Of a DNA stretch of 64,000 nt, positions 51,515-61,526 are shown in pieces. Source of the DNA: CAWGGS01 sp046704745 (GTDB taxonomy: Bacteria > Desulfobacterota > Desulfobulbia > Desulfobulbales > Desulfocapsaceae); NCBI GenBank assembly GCA_046704745.1, contig JBJKRL010000053.1, forward strand, positions 1 to 64,000, given 5' to 3'. The notes below the pieces were generated by a model. The model was not told the origin of the DNA and made no database searches. It saw only the letters and a list, made by a program, of their open reading frames with translations. How positions within the stretch are numbered: position 1 is the first letter of the stretch; each line of letters begins with the position of its first letter. The translations under genes were made by a program, and so were the position numbers.

Positions 51515-51833
51515 GTCTTTTTAATTTGATGCACCCCCTTGGACATAAAGACCCGAAAATGATCTGAACACCTGTAGGGGCAGATTAGGCTGGTTGCCTT
51601 TGCCCCCCGGCCTTTTATAAGAACTCCGAAAGGGACCTGATTCCGGCAGGAAAAAGGTCTCATCGATACCCGCCTAACACTTTCAGGACCTTTGGGCCAC
51701 TGTAAGTGCAACTGTCACCCACTGTCTTGTTCGGATTCCGGGAGGGGGCGAATAATTGGAAATTTGATTTTTCATCAAGTTTTGTGATATAATTTCCATG
51801 TTATACAAAAAATCTTCATAAAGTCCTGCACAA
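51515..51833. other. Intergenic region between selD and fructokinase
   Basis: This 319-bp region holds the sucrose-operon promoter near its right end. I searched it for a tRNA-Sec gene and did not find one. No other gene is seen. Confidence 0.4.
51764..51793 (+). promoter_or_regulatory. Sigma-70 promoter of the sucrose operon
   Basis: TTGATT (51764-51769) and TATAAT (51788-51793) with an 18-bp spacer lie 40 bp upstream of the fructokinase GTG. Confidence 0.65.
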
Positions 51834-52778
51834 GTGAACGACACGATACCCAAAGAGAACAGACAGAACAAGACCATACTTCTGTTTGGCGAAATCCTGG
51901 CCGATATATTCCCGGACCGGTATGTTCTTGGCGGAGCACCATTTAACGTTGCTTATCATCTTCAAGAATTCGGTCTTCATCCGGTGCTGATCAGCCGTAC
52001 AGGTAGTGATGCGCTCCACAATGAGATATTCTCTACCATGACCGATCTGGGAATGGATACCCGAGGTCTGCAGACAGACGACATCCATCCCACAGGACAG
52101 GTCATAATCCATGTGGAAAACGGTGGCCATCGTTTCGAGATAATACCCGAACAGGCCTATGATTTCATCGAGGCCGGTGCAGCCTGCGAGACGGTCCGCC
52201 TTACCCAACCCAATCTCGTCTACTTCGGAACCCTTGCCCAACGTCATCCTGTCTCGAAAAAGACTCTTAGCTCACTGCTTGACAACTGTTCGGCTAAACG
52301 TCTTCTTGACATCAACCTGCGTCCGCCCTGGTACGATAAAGAGATCTTGGAACAATCCCTTACATGTGCAGATTATCTGAAGCTCAACATCGACGAATTA
52401 TATGATGTGGGCCGTTTGTTGCAAATCGTCACGACTCAAAAGAGACTCCTGGCGGCAACCCTAATCAAGGAATTCCAACTCGAATATATTCTGGTTACAA
52501 GCGGTAGCACCGGAGCCTGGCTCCAGAAGGCCGACGGCAATCACATTGTTACAGCTGCCGGCAAACCTGTCCGGGTTGTCGATACCGTTGGCGCCGGTGA
52601 CGGGTTTTCAGCCGTCTTCATCCTCGGACTTTTCTGCAACTGGCCCCTGGAACAAACCCTGCTCCGCGCCGACACCTTCGCCAGGGCGATCTGCGAAATC
52701 CGCGGGGCCGTACCCGTTGGCAAAAGCTTTTACCAACCGTTTAGAACAGCCTGGAATCTCACCAAAGGAGACCTCTGA
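51834..52778 (+). CDS. PfkB-family carbohydrate kinase, probable fructokinase
   Basis: A 314-aa sugar kinase starting at GTG. It has FGEILADIFPD and LGGAPFNVAYHL near the N-terminus, DINLRPPWYD in the middle, and VDTVGAGDGFSA, the anion hole and catalytic Asp. It is first of a three-gene unit with sucrose-phosphate synthase and sucrose synthase. So it probably phosphorylates fructose released by sucrose cleavage. The stop TGA shares one base with the next ATG. Confidence 0.9.
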   Translation: MNDTIPKENRQNKTILLFGEILADIFPDRYVLGGAPFNVAYHLQEFGLHPVLISRTGSDALHNEIFSTMTDLGMDTRGLQTDDIHPTGQVIIHVENGGHRFEIIPEQAYDFIEAGAACETVRLTQPNLVYFGTLAQRHPVSKKTLSSLLDNCSAKRLLDINLRPPWYDKEILEQSLTCADYLKLNIDELYDVGRLLQIVTTQKRLLAATLIKEFQLEYILVTSGSTGAWLQKADGNHIVTAAGKPVRVVDTVGAGDGFSAVFILGLFCNWPLEQTLLRADTFARAICEIRGAVPVGKSFYQPFRTAWNLTKGDL

Positions 52779-54925
52779 TGGACAAACAGATCACCATCCT
52801 GATGCTGAGTATCCACGGGCTGATACGAGGCAACAACCCGGAACTCGGCCGCGACGCCGACACGGGCGGCCAGGTAACCTATGTGCTTGAACTTGCACGG
52901 GCCCTGGGGCGCAACCCTCAGGTGGAACGAGTCGATCTTTTAACCCGTCTGATCGATGACCCGGACATTTCTCCCGATTACAGCCAGCCACGTGAGGAGC
53001 TGGGCCCGAATGCCTCAATCATCCGCCTCCCTTTTGGACCCAAACGCTATATCCGCAAGGAACTTCTCTGGCGTCACCTCGATCATCTGGTTGATCGCTG
53101 CCTTCTCTATTTACGCAGTCAGCAGAAATTGCCCGATATCATCCACACACACTATGCCGATGCCGGCCTGGTTGGAGTACAGCTTTCCCAGCTCCTCGGT
53201 ATACCTCAGATACACACCGGACACTCACTCGGGCGATGCAAGCTCAATCGAATGCTTGAAGCCGGACGCAAGGAACAGTCCCTGGAAAGGCAGTTCAATT
53301 TCAATCTGCGCATCGCAGCGGAAGAAGAAGTCCTGCGCCACGCCTCGTTGATCATCACCAGCACCCGGCAGGAGGCGGTGGAGCAGTATGGACTCTACGA
53401 TCATTTCAAGGTCCAGCGTTCCCAGGTGATCCCGCCGGGGACCGACACGTCTCGCTTCTCTCCTCCCGGCCGCCGCAAGCTTCAGTCTTCAGTGGCACAC
53501 ATGATAGACCGGTTCCTTGCCGAACCGGAAAAACCGATGATCCTGGCCATCTGCCGACCGGATGCACGCAAAAACCTTCAACGGCTGCTGATTGCTTACG
53601 GCGAAGATCGCAAGCTCCAGGAACAAGCCAATCTGGTCATCATCGCCGGCAACCGCGACGACATCAAGACCATGGAAGAATCCCAACAGCAGGTACTCTC
53701 GGATCTCTTGTTCACCCTGGATCGCTACGATCTCTGGGGCAAAGTGTCCCTTCCCAAACACCACACCGGAGATGACGTCCCGGATCTTTACCGACTTGCA
53801 GCACGACGGCGCGGGGTCTTTGTCAATCCCGCACTCACCGAGCCGTTCGGACTGACATTGATCGAGGCCGCAGCAAGCGGTCTGCCCATCGTTGCCACTC
53901 ACGACGGGGGGCCCAATGATATTATCGCCAACTGCCGCAATGGTCTTTTAATCGATCCGCTTTCCACCTCGGCAATTGCCGAAGCGCTGAAAATGGCACT
54001 TTCAGACCCGCGCGATTGGCGCAACTGGGCGCGCAATGGAGTGAACGGCGTAAAAAGACATTACACCTGGGACGGGCATGTCGCCAAATTACTTGGTTGC
54101 GTAGACAGGGTCCTGCGCAAGGCCCGTAAACGCGTGCGCCGGGAATTGGCGGCCACCCTGCGTGAAGGTAAATCGCCTCTTCCGCTGGTCGATAAGGCGA
54201 TTGTCAGTGACATCGATAACACGCTCATAGGCGACCAGGAAGGACTGGAACGTCTGCTTGGTTGGCTGCATGAAAATGCCGGCAAAGTAGCCTTCGGCAT
54301 CGCCACAGGGCGCGCCCTTGAGAGCACCGTCAAGGTGCTGAAGGAATGGAACTTACCGACACCGGATGTTCTGATCACATCGGTGGGAACGGAAATCAAT
54401 TACGGATTCGATCTGCGCCCCGACACCGGATGGGAAAAACATATCAGGCACCTCTGGCGGCCGGACGATTTACTTCGGGCACTCATGGAAATACCCGGAA
54501 TAAAACCGCAGCTCAAAGAAAACCAGCGAAAATTCAAGATCAGCTACAACGTCACCCCGGAACTCCTTCCACCATTGAGCGAAATCAGTGAGCATCTGCT
54601 ATCATTTAACCTGAATGCTAATATTATTTATTCCCATCAGGCCTACCTGGACATCCTCCCGGTTCGCGCATCCAAAGGGCAGGCGATCCGCTACCTTGCC
54701 TATAAATGGGGACTTCCCCTGAATGCTTTTCTTGTTGCCGGCGACTCAGGCAACGATGCCGAGATGATGCTGGGGGACACCTTGGGCGTTATCGTCGGCA
54801 ATCACAGCCCGGAACTGATATCATTGCGTGGTCACCACCAGGTCTATTTTGCTAAAGCTTGCAATGCATGGGGAATACTGGAAGGGATCGACCACTACCA
54901 TTTTGCAGACAAACAAACCTCTTGA
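52778..54925 (+). CDS. Sucrose-phosphate synthase with fused sucrose-phosphatase domain
   Basis: A 715-aa protein. Residues 1-460 are a GT4 glycosyltransferase (LGRDADTGGQVTYVLELARA; IHTHYADAGLVG; NPALTEPFGLTLIEAAASGLP). It joins UDP-glucose and fructose-6-phosphate. From about residue 474 a HAD phosphatase follows, with the nucleophile in VSDIDNTLIGD and the metal loop in VAGDSGNDAEMM, both intact. So one chain can make and dephosphorylate sucrose-6-phosphate. It overlaps the fructokinase stop by one base and lies 17 bp before sucrose synthase. Confidence 0.93.
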   Translation: MDKQITILMLSIHGLIRGNNPELGRDADTGGQVTYVLELARALGRNPQVERVDLLTRLIDDPDISPDYSQPREELGPNASIIRLPFGPKRYIRKELLWRHLDHLVDRCLLYLRSQQKLPDIIHTHYADAGLVGVQLSQLLGIPQIHTGHSLGRCKLNRMLEAGRKEQSLERQFNFNLRIAAEEEVLRHASLIITSTRQEAVEQYGLYDHFKVQRSQVIPPGTDTSRFSPPGRRKLQSSVAHMIDRFLAEPEKPMILAICRPDARKNLQRLLIAYGEDRKLQEQANLVIIAGNRDDIKTMEESQQQVLSDLLFTLDRYDLWGKVSLPKHHTGDDVPDLYRLAARRRGVFVNPALTEPFGLTLIEAAASGLPIVATHDGGPNDIIANCRNGLLIDPLSTSAIAEALKMALSDPRDWRNWARNGVNGVKRHYTWDGHVAKLLGCVDRVLRKARKRVRRELAATLREGKSPLPLVDKAIVSDIDNTLIGDQEGLERLLGWLHENAGKVAFGIATGRALESTVKVLKEWNLPTPDVLITSVGTEINYGFDLRPDTGWEKHIRHLWRPDDLLRALMEIPGIKPQLKENQRKFKISYNVTPELLPPLSEISEHLLSFNLNANIIYSHQAYLDILPVRASKGQAIRYLAYKWGLPLNAFLVAGDSGNDAEMMLGDTLGVIVGNHSPELISLRGHHQVYFAKACNAWGILEGIDHYHFADKQTS

Positions 54926-54942
54926 GAAAGGCTCAGTGACTC

Positions 54943-57327
54943 ATGATTGAAAATTTGATCGAATTTACCCAGAAGAATCGAGACGCGGTCTACAGCCTGC
55001 TTCACGCCTATTTTTCAGGCAACCGTCCGCTTTTATTACAATCTGATCTGGTACGGATTTTTTCCGAAATCGGCCAGAAACCAGAAAACAAGAAACTTGC
55101 CGCATCTCCTCTTTATGAGTTCGTCTTCCACCTTCAGGAAGGAGTCTTTATTCAGCCATGGGCTTATTTTGCCCTGCGTGAACGCATCGCCCAGTGGCGC
55201 TATCTCCGTTTCCACCTGGATCACCTCACCATTGAGGAGATCGGGATCAGTGAATTTCTCCGTTTCAAAGAGACATTGAGGACAACGCAGGCCCCCGAAT
55301 CCATTCTGGAGATCGATTTCGGTCCCTTTGGCCGGGATTTCCCCCGATTGAAGGAGGCAAAATCCGTCGGCCATGGGATGATGTTTCTCAACCGCCAGCT
55401 TTCAAGTGCCATGTTTCAAAGAATGAGCGAAGGCGAAGCCCGTCTGCTGCACTTCTTAAAAGTCCACTCTTTGGCCAATAAGCCGCTGATGATCAACGGA
55501 AACTTCCCATCCGTTCCCGTGCTGCGGGATGGGTTGCGCAAGGCCTTGGAAAAGCTTGAGCATATAGCGCCGGATACACCGTTTGAAAAATTCCAAGACG
55601 CGTTCTATAAGATGGGATTTGCCCCTGGCTGGGGAGATACGGCCCAGCGCGTCTCCGAGATGATGAATCTGTTAGTCGATATTTTAGAAGCCCCGTCACC
55701 GACCTCTCTTGAAGAATTCCTGGGCAGAATACCCATGATCTCGCGTCTTCTTATCCTATCGCCGCACGGATATTTCGGCCAGGACAATGTGCTGGGCCTT
55801 CCTGATACCGGCGGCCAGGTCGTCTACATACTAGACCAGGTACGAGCGCTGGAACAAGAGATGCGAAAACGCATGGCTCTTCAGGGTGTGCCGGTGGAGC
55901 CTAAAATCCTGATCGTCACCCGCTTGATCCCCGACGCGAATGGGACGACCTGTAATCAACGTCTGGAAAAGGTGAACGGCTGCAACAATGCCTGGATCCT
56001 GCGCGTGCCTTTTCAAAAAAAGAACGGCGAGGTCATCCGTCACTGGATATCCCGTTTCGAGATCTGGCCTTACCTGGAAAATTTTGCCCACAGTGCCGAG
56101 CGAGAAATCCTGGCCGAATTCGGAGGTCGGCCCGATCTCATCGTCGGCAATTATTCTGACGGCAATCTTGTTGCCTCACTTATCAGCCGGAACCTGAAAG
56201 TAACCCAATGCAACATTGCCCATGCCCTGGAAAAAACGAAATACCTTCACTCCGATCTGTACTGGCAGGAAAACGATCCCCAATACCATTTCTCCTGCCA
56301 ATATACCGCCGATCTGATTGCCATGAACACGGCGGACTTCATCATCACCAGCACCTACCAGGAGATTGCCGGGACCGAAGAATCCATCGGTCAGTACGAA
56401 AGTTACCGCTCTTTCACCATGCCGGGATTGTACCGCGTTATTGACGGTATCAATCTGTTTGATCCCAAATTCAATATCGTCTCACCCGGTGCCAATGCCG
56501 ATGTCTATTTCCCCTATACCGAGCATGACCGCCGTCTCACCCCATTGCTACCTGAAATCGAGGAAATCGTCAACGGCGGTCCGATCCAACACTCCCGCGG
56601 TATCTTAAAGGACCATGATAAGCCTATAATCTTTACCATAGCCCGTCTGGACAGGATAAAAAATATTACCGGTCTGGTGGATTGGTACGGCAATTCATCG
56701 CAACTGAGGAAACTTGCCAACCTCCTTGTGGTGGGCGGTTATGTGACGGAAGAGGAATCGCGCGACCACGAAGAACAAGAACAGATACGCCTTATGCATG
56801 ATTTGATGACCCGGCACCGGCTAGACGAGCAAATGCGCTGGGTTGGTATACATCTGAATAAAAATCTTTCCGGAGAGATCTACCGTTTTATCGCCGACCG
56901 TCGCGGGATCTTCGTCCAACCGGCATTATTCGAAGCCTTCGGGCTTACCATCATCGAGGCCATGACATCGGGGCTCCCGACCTTTGCCACACGCTACGGC
57001 GGCCCCTTAGAGATCATCCAGCACAACCAATCGGGTTTCCATATCGACCCGAACAACGGTGCTGAATGCGGCAGTCAGATTGCCGACTTCCTGGAACGCT
57101 GCCAAAAGGACCCCAAGGAATGGCAGCGCATTTCCGAAGGTGCCCTGGCGAGAATCGAATCACATTATACATGGAAACTCTACGCCGCACGGATGATGAC
57201 CTTGTCGCGCATTTATGGATTCTGGAAATTCATTAGTGATCTCGAGCGAGAAGAAACCGAGAGATATCTGCACATGTTTTACCAGCTGCAGTTCAGACCG
57301 CTGGCCGAACGTCTCCGCAAGGAGTGA
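54943..57327 (+). CDS. Sucrose synthase
   Basis: A 794-aa GT4 enzyme that reversibly converts sucrose and UDP (or ADP) to fructose and nucleotide sugar. The N-terminal regulatory part precedes the catalytic entry LSPHGYFGQDNVLGLPDTGG at about residue 268. Later come QCNIAHALEKTKYLHSDLYW, TSTYQEIAGTEESIGQYESY and the nucleotide-site VQPALFEAFGLTIIEAMTSG. The full length of plant and cyanobacterial enzymes is matched. With the two genes upstream it closes a sucrose synthesis/cleavage cycle. The ATG follows GAGAAAGGCTCAGTG. Confidence 0.95.
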   Translation: MIENLIEFTQKNRDAVYSLLHAYFSGNRPLLLQSDLVRIFSEIGQKPENKKLAASPLYEFVFHLQEGVFIQPWAYFALRERIAQWRYLRFHLDHLTIEEIGISEFLRFKETLRTTQAPESILEIDFGPFGRDFPRLKEAKSVGHGMMFLNRQLSSAMFQRMSEGEARLLHFLKVHSLANKPLMINGNFPSVPVLRDGLRKALEKLEHIAPDTPFEKFQDAFYKMGFAPGWGDTAQRVSEMMNLLVDILEAPSPTSLEEFLGRIPMISRLLILSPHGYFGQDNVLGLPDTGGQVVYILDQVRALEQEMRKRMALQGVPVEPKILIVTRLIPDANGTTCNQRLEKVNGCNNAWILRVPFQKKNGEVIRHWISRFEIWPYLENFAHSAEREILAEFGGRPDLIVGNYSDGNLVASLISRNLKVTQCNIAHALEKTKYLHSDLYWQENDPQYHFSCQYTADLIAMNTADFIITSTYQEIAGTEESIGQYESYRSFTMPGLYRVIDGINLFDPKFNIVSPGANADVYFPYTEHDRRLTPLLPEIEEIVNGGPIQHSRGILKDHDKPIIFTIARLDRIKNITGLVDWYGNSSQLRKLANLLVVGGYVTEEESRDHEEQEQIRLMHDLMTRHRLDEQMRWVGIHLNKNLSGEIYRFIADRRGIFVQPALFEAFGLTIIEAMTSGLPTFATRYGGPLEIIQHNQSGFHIDPNNGAECGSQIADFLERCQKDPKEWQRISEGALARIESHYTWKLYAARMMTLSRIYGFWKFISDLEREETERYLHMFYQLQFRPLAERLRKE

Positions 57328-57732
57328 TACCTTCTTTTGAAAATAGCGGCATAAGTGAGAGGCGCTCATTAGGTAGGGAGCCGAGCGAGGAGCCTTCGCG
57401 TACCCGATAGTGCGTGAGCAGGCAACACAGTGATCCACGTGGCACGGCGTTTGAGAGGATCGCACTTACATCGCTGTGTATATTTCTTGCCATAGTCCTA
57501 TCATCATACGGGAAAATTTCGCTTTCGAAAAAGAGTATACCCATCTTTACTTATTAAGTTTTATGCCTATATTATTCTTGTTAAGAAGTTTTTGATTTTC
57601 TTGTTACGTTTCTCTGCAAGGTGCAGTTCAAGCCTTTCCTTTTCCCCTTATTATCTGTTACTTTTTGAGTCGCTTGGTTGGACTGCTCTGCGATGCCCGG
57701 ATAGGATTTCTCATTGAAGGAAGGTTTATTTG
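57328..57732. other. Intergenic region with GC-rich block
   Basis: This 405-bp spacer contains a GC-rich block (57348-57475) of unclear nature in an otherwise AT-rich stretch, and a GCCCGGATAGGATTTCTCAT segment at 57694-57713 that resembles the family A boundary. No gene is supported. Confidence 0.4.
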
Positions 57733-59529
57733 ATGAAGAATATTGAATTATTAAACCAGTTGCGGCAAATCATCGCCATGGATGCCAAGATTGAAGAGAT
57801 ATTTTGTTCTTCTCTCTCTCTTGAGGAAAAACGTACCAAGCTTCGCGATCATTTATCAAACATGCTGCTAAACGCTTACGACAGGACCAATGGGACCCCC
57901 TCCCTGGAATGGGTAACCTGCCGTGATGCTACCTGGGTTCTTCGTAATATCCTCGCCCCAAGGAGCGAAGAACTCGCCGGATTTTCATTTCTTGAATACA
58001 TCGACAACCTGCTTGCCTCTCCGCATCCGTCGGTACGAGTACCAAGCCGTGATTTTCTGGCGGAATTCGAACATTTGATAAAAGGAATCACTGGGAAATC
58101 CGATATCTATAAAGAAACCCCTCCCACCTTTCTCAAGTATACCGGCAGAAAGGCCGCCAGGTTGCGGTCGGAAGATCTTTCGCGGATGGCAAGGACAACA
58201 GCGAAATTTCTCAAGCGCTATCCCTCGGGGCTGGACGACGAACTCATCCGAATACGCAGCGTAAACAAGAGAACCCTTCAAGATTACTACAATATAACCG
58301 ATCTTGAATGGGACGATTGGCATTGGCACACGCAAAATATCATCCGCGACGCTGACACTTTGGGAAAGCTGATCCACCTCTCGGAGGAAGAATACCGGGC
58401 GGTAAACAATGCAAAAAAAGCGCGTATCCCTTTTGGTATCACGCCCTATTATCTGTCCCTCATGGACGAAAGTAACAGTAAAACCTGGGACAGGATGATC
58501 AGATCCCAAGTCATTCCACCTGAACAATATGTGGAAAAAATAGTGGAGTATAAAACAGATCCGGATTGTTCCATGGATTTTATGGTGGAAAGCGATACGT
58601 CCCCCATCAATGGTATTACCCGGAGGTACCCCAACATCGTCATCTTAAAACCGATTTTAACCTGTCCGCAGATCTGCGTATACTGTCAGCGTAATTGGCA
58701 GATTGAAGATGTCTATTCGCAACATGCCATGCTCAGCTCCGCCAAACTTGATCGTGCTCTGAAATGGATCGAAGACACTCCTGAAATAAACGAGGTGTTG
58801 GTGACCGGGGGAGATCCTCTGCTGCTTTCGGATGAAAAAATCGATGAGATCCTGGGAAGGCTTTCCCAGATGGAGCACATACTTCGCATCAGGATCGGCA
58901 CCCGTACCTTTGTAACTTTGCCTCAACGCATAACGGATACTCTGGTCAGAACAGTTACGCGCTATCACCAACCGGGGCGCCGTGAGGTGGTGATCATGAC
59001 CCACTTTGAACATACCACCGAGATCACCCCCGAAGCCATGAATGCCGTCCAGAGATTTCGGCTGTTCGGCATCGGTGTCTATAATCAATTGGTTTTTACC
59101 TATTACAATTCCAGAAAATTTGAAGCGGCTGCCCTGCGCCAGAAACTAAGACTGATTGGTATCACGCCTTATTACACCTTCAACGCCAAAGGCAAAGAAG
59201 AAACCGATCGTTACCGTGTTCCCATTGCCAGACTCCTGCAGGAACAGCAAGAGGAAGCACGCCTGTTACCTGGAACGGTCCGTACCGACGAGATCGTCTT
59301 CAATGTTCCGCGCCTTGGAAAAAATTATCTGAGAGCCTGGCAGAACAAGGACATCATCTCCATCCTTCCCAACGGTAGGCGGGTCTATGAATTTCACCCC
59401 TGGGAAAAGAAACTGACCCTCATGGATACCTATATCTACACGGACGTGCCGATATACAGCTATCTGAAAAGGCTGAAAAAAGAGGGGGAACAGACAAAGG
59501 ATTACGAAACTATCTGGTACTATTATTAG
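57733..59529 (+). CDS. KamA-family radical SAM aminomutase, long form
   Basis: A 598-aa protein of the lysine 2,3-aminomutase family, which uses [4Fe-4S], SAM and PLP to shift an amino group. The cluster motif is TCPQICVYCQRNWQ near residue 310. The family entry WDDWHWHTQNIIRDADTLGK with FGITPYYLSLMD precedes it, and VLVTGGDPLLLSDEKI follows. Residues 1-190 are an extra helical region. The substrate may be lysine or another amino acid. Start ATG 57733 is preferred over TTG 57730. The stop runs into the heptamer array. Confidence 0.9.
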   Translation: MKNIELLNQLRQIIAMDAKIEEIFCSSLSLEEKRTKLRDHLSNMLLNAYDRTNGTPSLEWVTCRDATWVLRNILAPRSEELAGFSFLEYIDNLLASPHPSVRVPSRDFLAEFEHLIKGITGKSDIYKETPPTFLKYTGRKAARLRSEDLSRMARTTAKFLKRYPSGLDDELIRIRSVNKRTLQDYYNITDLEWDDWHWHTQNIIRDADTLGKLIHLSEEEYRAVNNAKKARIPFGITPYYLSLMDESNSKTWDRMIRSQVIPPEQYVEKIVEYKTDPDCSMDFMVESDTSPINGITRRYPNIVILKPILTCPQICVYCQRNWQIEDVYSQHAMLSSAKLDRALKWIEDTPEINEVLVTGGDPLLLSDEKIDEILGRLSQMEHILRIRIGTRTFVTLPQRITDTLVRTVTRYHQPGRREVVIMTHFEHTTEITPEAMNAVQRFRLFGIGVYNQLVFTYYNSRKFEAAALRQKLRLIGITPYYTFNAKGKEETDRYRVPIARLLQEQQEEARLLPGTVRTDEIVFNVPRLGKNYLRAWQNKDIISILPNGRRVYEFHPWEKKLTLMDTYIYTDVPIYSYLKRLKKEGEQTKDYETIWYYY

Positions 59530-59626
59530 GCTGAAGGCTGAAGGCTGAAGGCTGAAGGCTGAAGGCTGAAGGCTGAAGGCTGAAGGCTGAAGGCTGAAGG
59601 CTGAAGGCTGAAGGCTGAAGGCTGAA
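59529..59626. repeat. Tandem array of 14 GGCTGAA heptamers
   Basis: The first G is the last base of the kamA stop codon TAG. Fourteen perfect copies span 98 bp without a mismatch, ending before AATGGAAACC. It lies between convergent genes (kamA and the cytidylate kinase-like gene). Perfect uniformity suggests recent slippage or an assembly-sensitive length. Confidence 0.97.
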
Positions 59627-59775
59627 AATGGAAACCCGGCCGAACAACCAGGACAAGAATTTTCCGTGCTTCTCTCTCATTTATCAGCTGGCAGGTCCTG
59701 GCGCTCTGTCACCTCCTGATTTCATTGTCTTGTCTTCAGTCCGTTGTTCCTTCAGCCCCTGTTCTTCCTATTCCA

Positions 59776-60582
59776 TCAAGTAAAAAAACTAGTGGGGCGC
59801 AGCCGCACTGATACGGAGGCAACACCTGGTACCTTCATTGCCTTTTCCTTTATGATATCGGAAAGCTTGGTATCCATGCGCAGTGAGGCTTTAACCGCAA
59901 TCTCAACTGCTCCGGCATCACTGGTTACGCTGCAGGTCGGATAGTCTTCAATAAGCGCCGCCCTGATCTTTGCCGCCAGGGCCAGGTTTTCGATGGCCTG
60001 CTGCGACTCCGGAGTGGTCTTCATCTGCGGCTGGCCGACCGCTTCACAAATCAGATTTACCGCATTTTCCACAGTCATTTTATCAATGGTTATCACCAGG
60101 TCGTACAAACGGCAATCCGTCGTATTCACTCCATAGAGTTGCTCACTCCAATTCCTGCGATCCCGATCATCCTCTTCCAGAAACTCGGTGGCCTGCTCCC
60201 TGGTAAGTTTATCCCTCTCCATTAACTCCTGGATGCGGTTATCCAAGTTGGCATTAATCCGCACTTTTAACAGATGCGTGATGCCCTGGGCGAAAAAATG
60301 TCCTGCCAACCCGTGATAAACCACATTATCGTCCTTGAAACGATCAAGGATCTCCGCGGCTACGTAAGCGATATACTTTTGTTTTTCATAGGTGAACCGT
60401 TCAAAGATCGAAGGTGCGTCATGGATTGCATGACTCAGTCGATTCTGAGGAATCTTGAAATCCTGAGATGCCTCGAGAATGACTTCACGGGAAACGGCAC
60501 GGTAGCCGAGCCTTTCCGCTACCTTTTCAGCCACCTCTTTCCCTTTGCTGAACGATCCTCTTCCAATTGTGATGATTGCCAT
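59776..60582 (-). CDS. Cytidylate kinase-like protein with BON-like domain
   Basis: A 268-aa protein. Residues 1-180 match the cytidylate kinase-like family: ITIGRGSFSKGKEVAEKVAE, a P-loop variant; LGYRAVSREVI; YHGLAGHFFAQGI; and EDDRDRRNW. The C-terminal part (about 200-268) has a BON-like pattern, AAKIRAALIEDYPTCSVTSD, then VPGVASVSVRL. True nucleoside monophosphate kinase activity is not certain, since the P-loop lacks the usual Ser/Thr spacing. GGGAGGAGAAAACG supports the start. Confidence 0.82.
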   Translation of the reverse strand: MAIITIGRGSFSKGKEVAEKVAERLGYRAVSREVILEASQDFKIPQNRLSHAIHDAPSIFERFTYEKQKYIAYVAAEILDRFKDDNVVYHGLAGHFFAQGITHLLKVRINANLDNRIQELMERDKLTREQATEFLEEDDRDRRNWSEQLYGVNTTDCRLYDLVITIDKMTVENAVNLICEAVGQPQMKTTPESQQAIENLALAAKIRAALIEDYPTCSVTSDAGAVEIAVKASLRMDTKLSDIIKEKAMKVPGVASVSVRLRPTSFFT

Positions 60583-61324
60583 CGTTTTCTCCTCCCGTTA
60601 CTCAATGACGAGGCGCTCCTACTGCCTCCTCTCTCATACGATACGTATAACTTTTACTCTGAAACAAAATGCATCAAGCGGGTTTTTATTATCTCTCAAT
60701 TCTGCGGCTCTTGCAAGGGAAAGCCTGCAATTCCCTGCATTTCCCTATCTGCTATCGCCCTTATCATCTTGTTGAAATGACAGGAACATAACGAACTTAT
60801 TCTCTTCAAGATAGTAGCCGAATTTCCGAACATAGTCCATCTTTGTTCAGGATAAAAAAGCTGTTTTTCTCATCTTTTTACAGCAGATAGAGAAGCTGCA
60901 ACAACTCTTCGACATTTTTGGGAGCTCCCTTAATTTTTGTTTCCTGAATTCATATACTGGATAAGGCCTCAGGCAAGAAGGAGAAACATCAAAAAACCGG
61001 CCGACCTAATAACGAAGAGCCTCTTGCAAAATGAGAATTATCGTTCAAAACCAAAGTATACGAAAAATTTTACCGCGGGTATTTAAGTAATTTTCCGCTG
61101 AAAAATTTTGAGCATAACGCAGAGCTTGGGAGTAAAGGCCATTTTCAAAAGACTAAAAAGTGTTTTTTGCCGTTGCCTCCCCTTTTTATCGAATCCCATA
61201 GTGGCTACTATATTGTTCAATGTTGATTAGCCCGATTTTCTCATGAACGTCCATTCTCGCGCCAAGAGCACAACAAATGATGAAAATTAAGAAGATCGCA
61301 ATGCATGGGAGTTCAGGGGCAACT

Positions 61325-61406
61325 GTTTCACGGGTGTCCCGCAGCCTGGATGGCGCAGGCCTTGCCCCCAGGGAAGGGGGTTATGGCGTCCCGTGACAAG
61401 GTTGCC
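61325..61406 (+). repeat. Repeat family B, divergent copy B3
   Basis: Shares GTTTCACGGGTGTC, CCTGGATGG, GGTTATGGCGTCCC and CCCGTGA with B1 and B2, but the hairpin arms no longer pair fully. Confidence 0.5.
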
Positions 61407-61430
61407 TCTCAGCTTTGAGCGATTTTCGGA

Positions 61431-61526
61431 TAAACACTGCGTCAATTTGTCTCCACTTCAGGAAGAGCAAGACATTTGACCGAGGCAGGTGTGTTGTCAA
61501 ACTTCCACAGTGTTCACCAATGGTCA
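61431..61526 (+). repeat. Palindromic repeat family C, copy C2
   Basis: A 96-bp counterpart of C1 (44999-45094), with AACACTGCGTC and CACAGTGTT ends. It overlaps the beginning of repeat A2. Confidence 0.7.

Noticed and set aside
51515..51833. tRNA-Sec gene next to selD
   Set aside because: No TCA anticodon arm or long extra arm could be drawn. The GTTCGGATTCC at 51729-51739 is an isolated match to a T-arm.
57348..57475. Structured RNA or IS remnant in a GC-rich block
   Set aside because: No terminal repeats, no protein similarity and no clear fold could be seen by eye.
59529..59626. CRISPR array
   Set aside because: The repeats are contiguous 7-mers without spacers and no cas gene is present.
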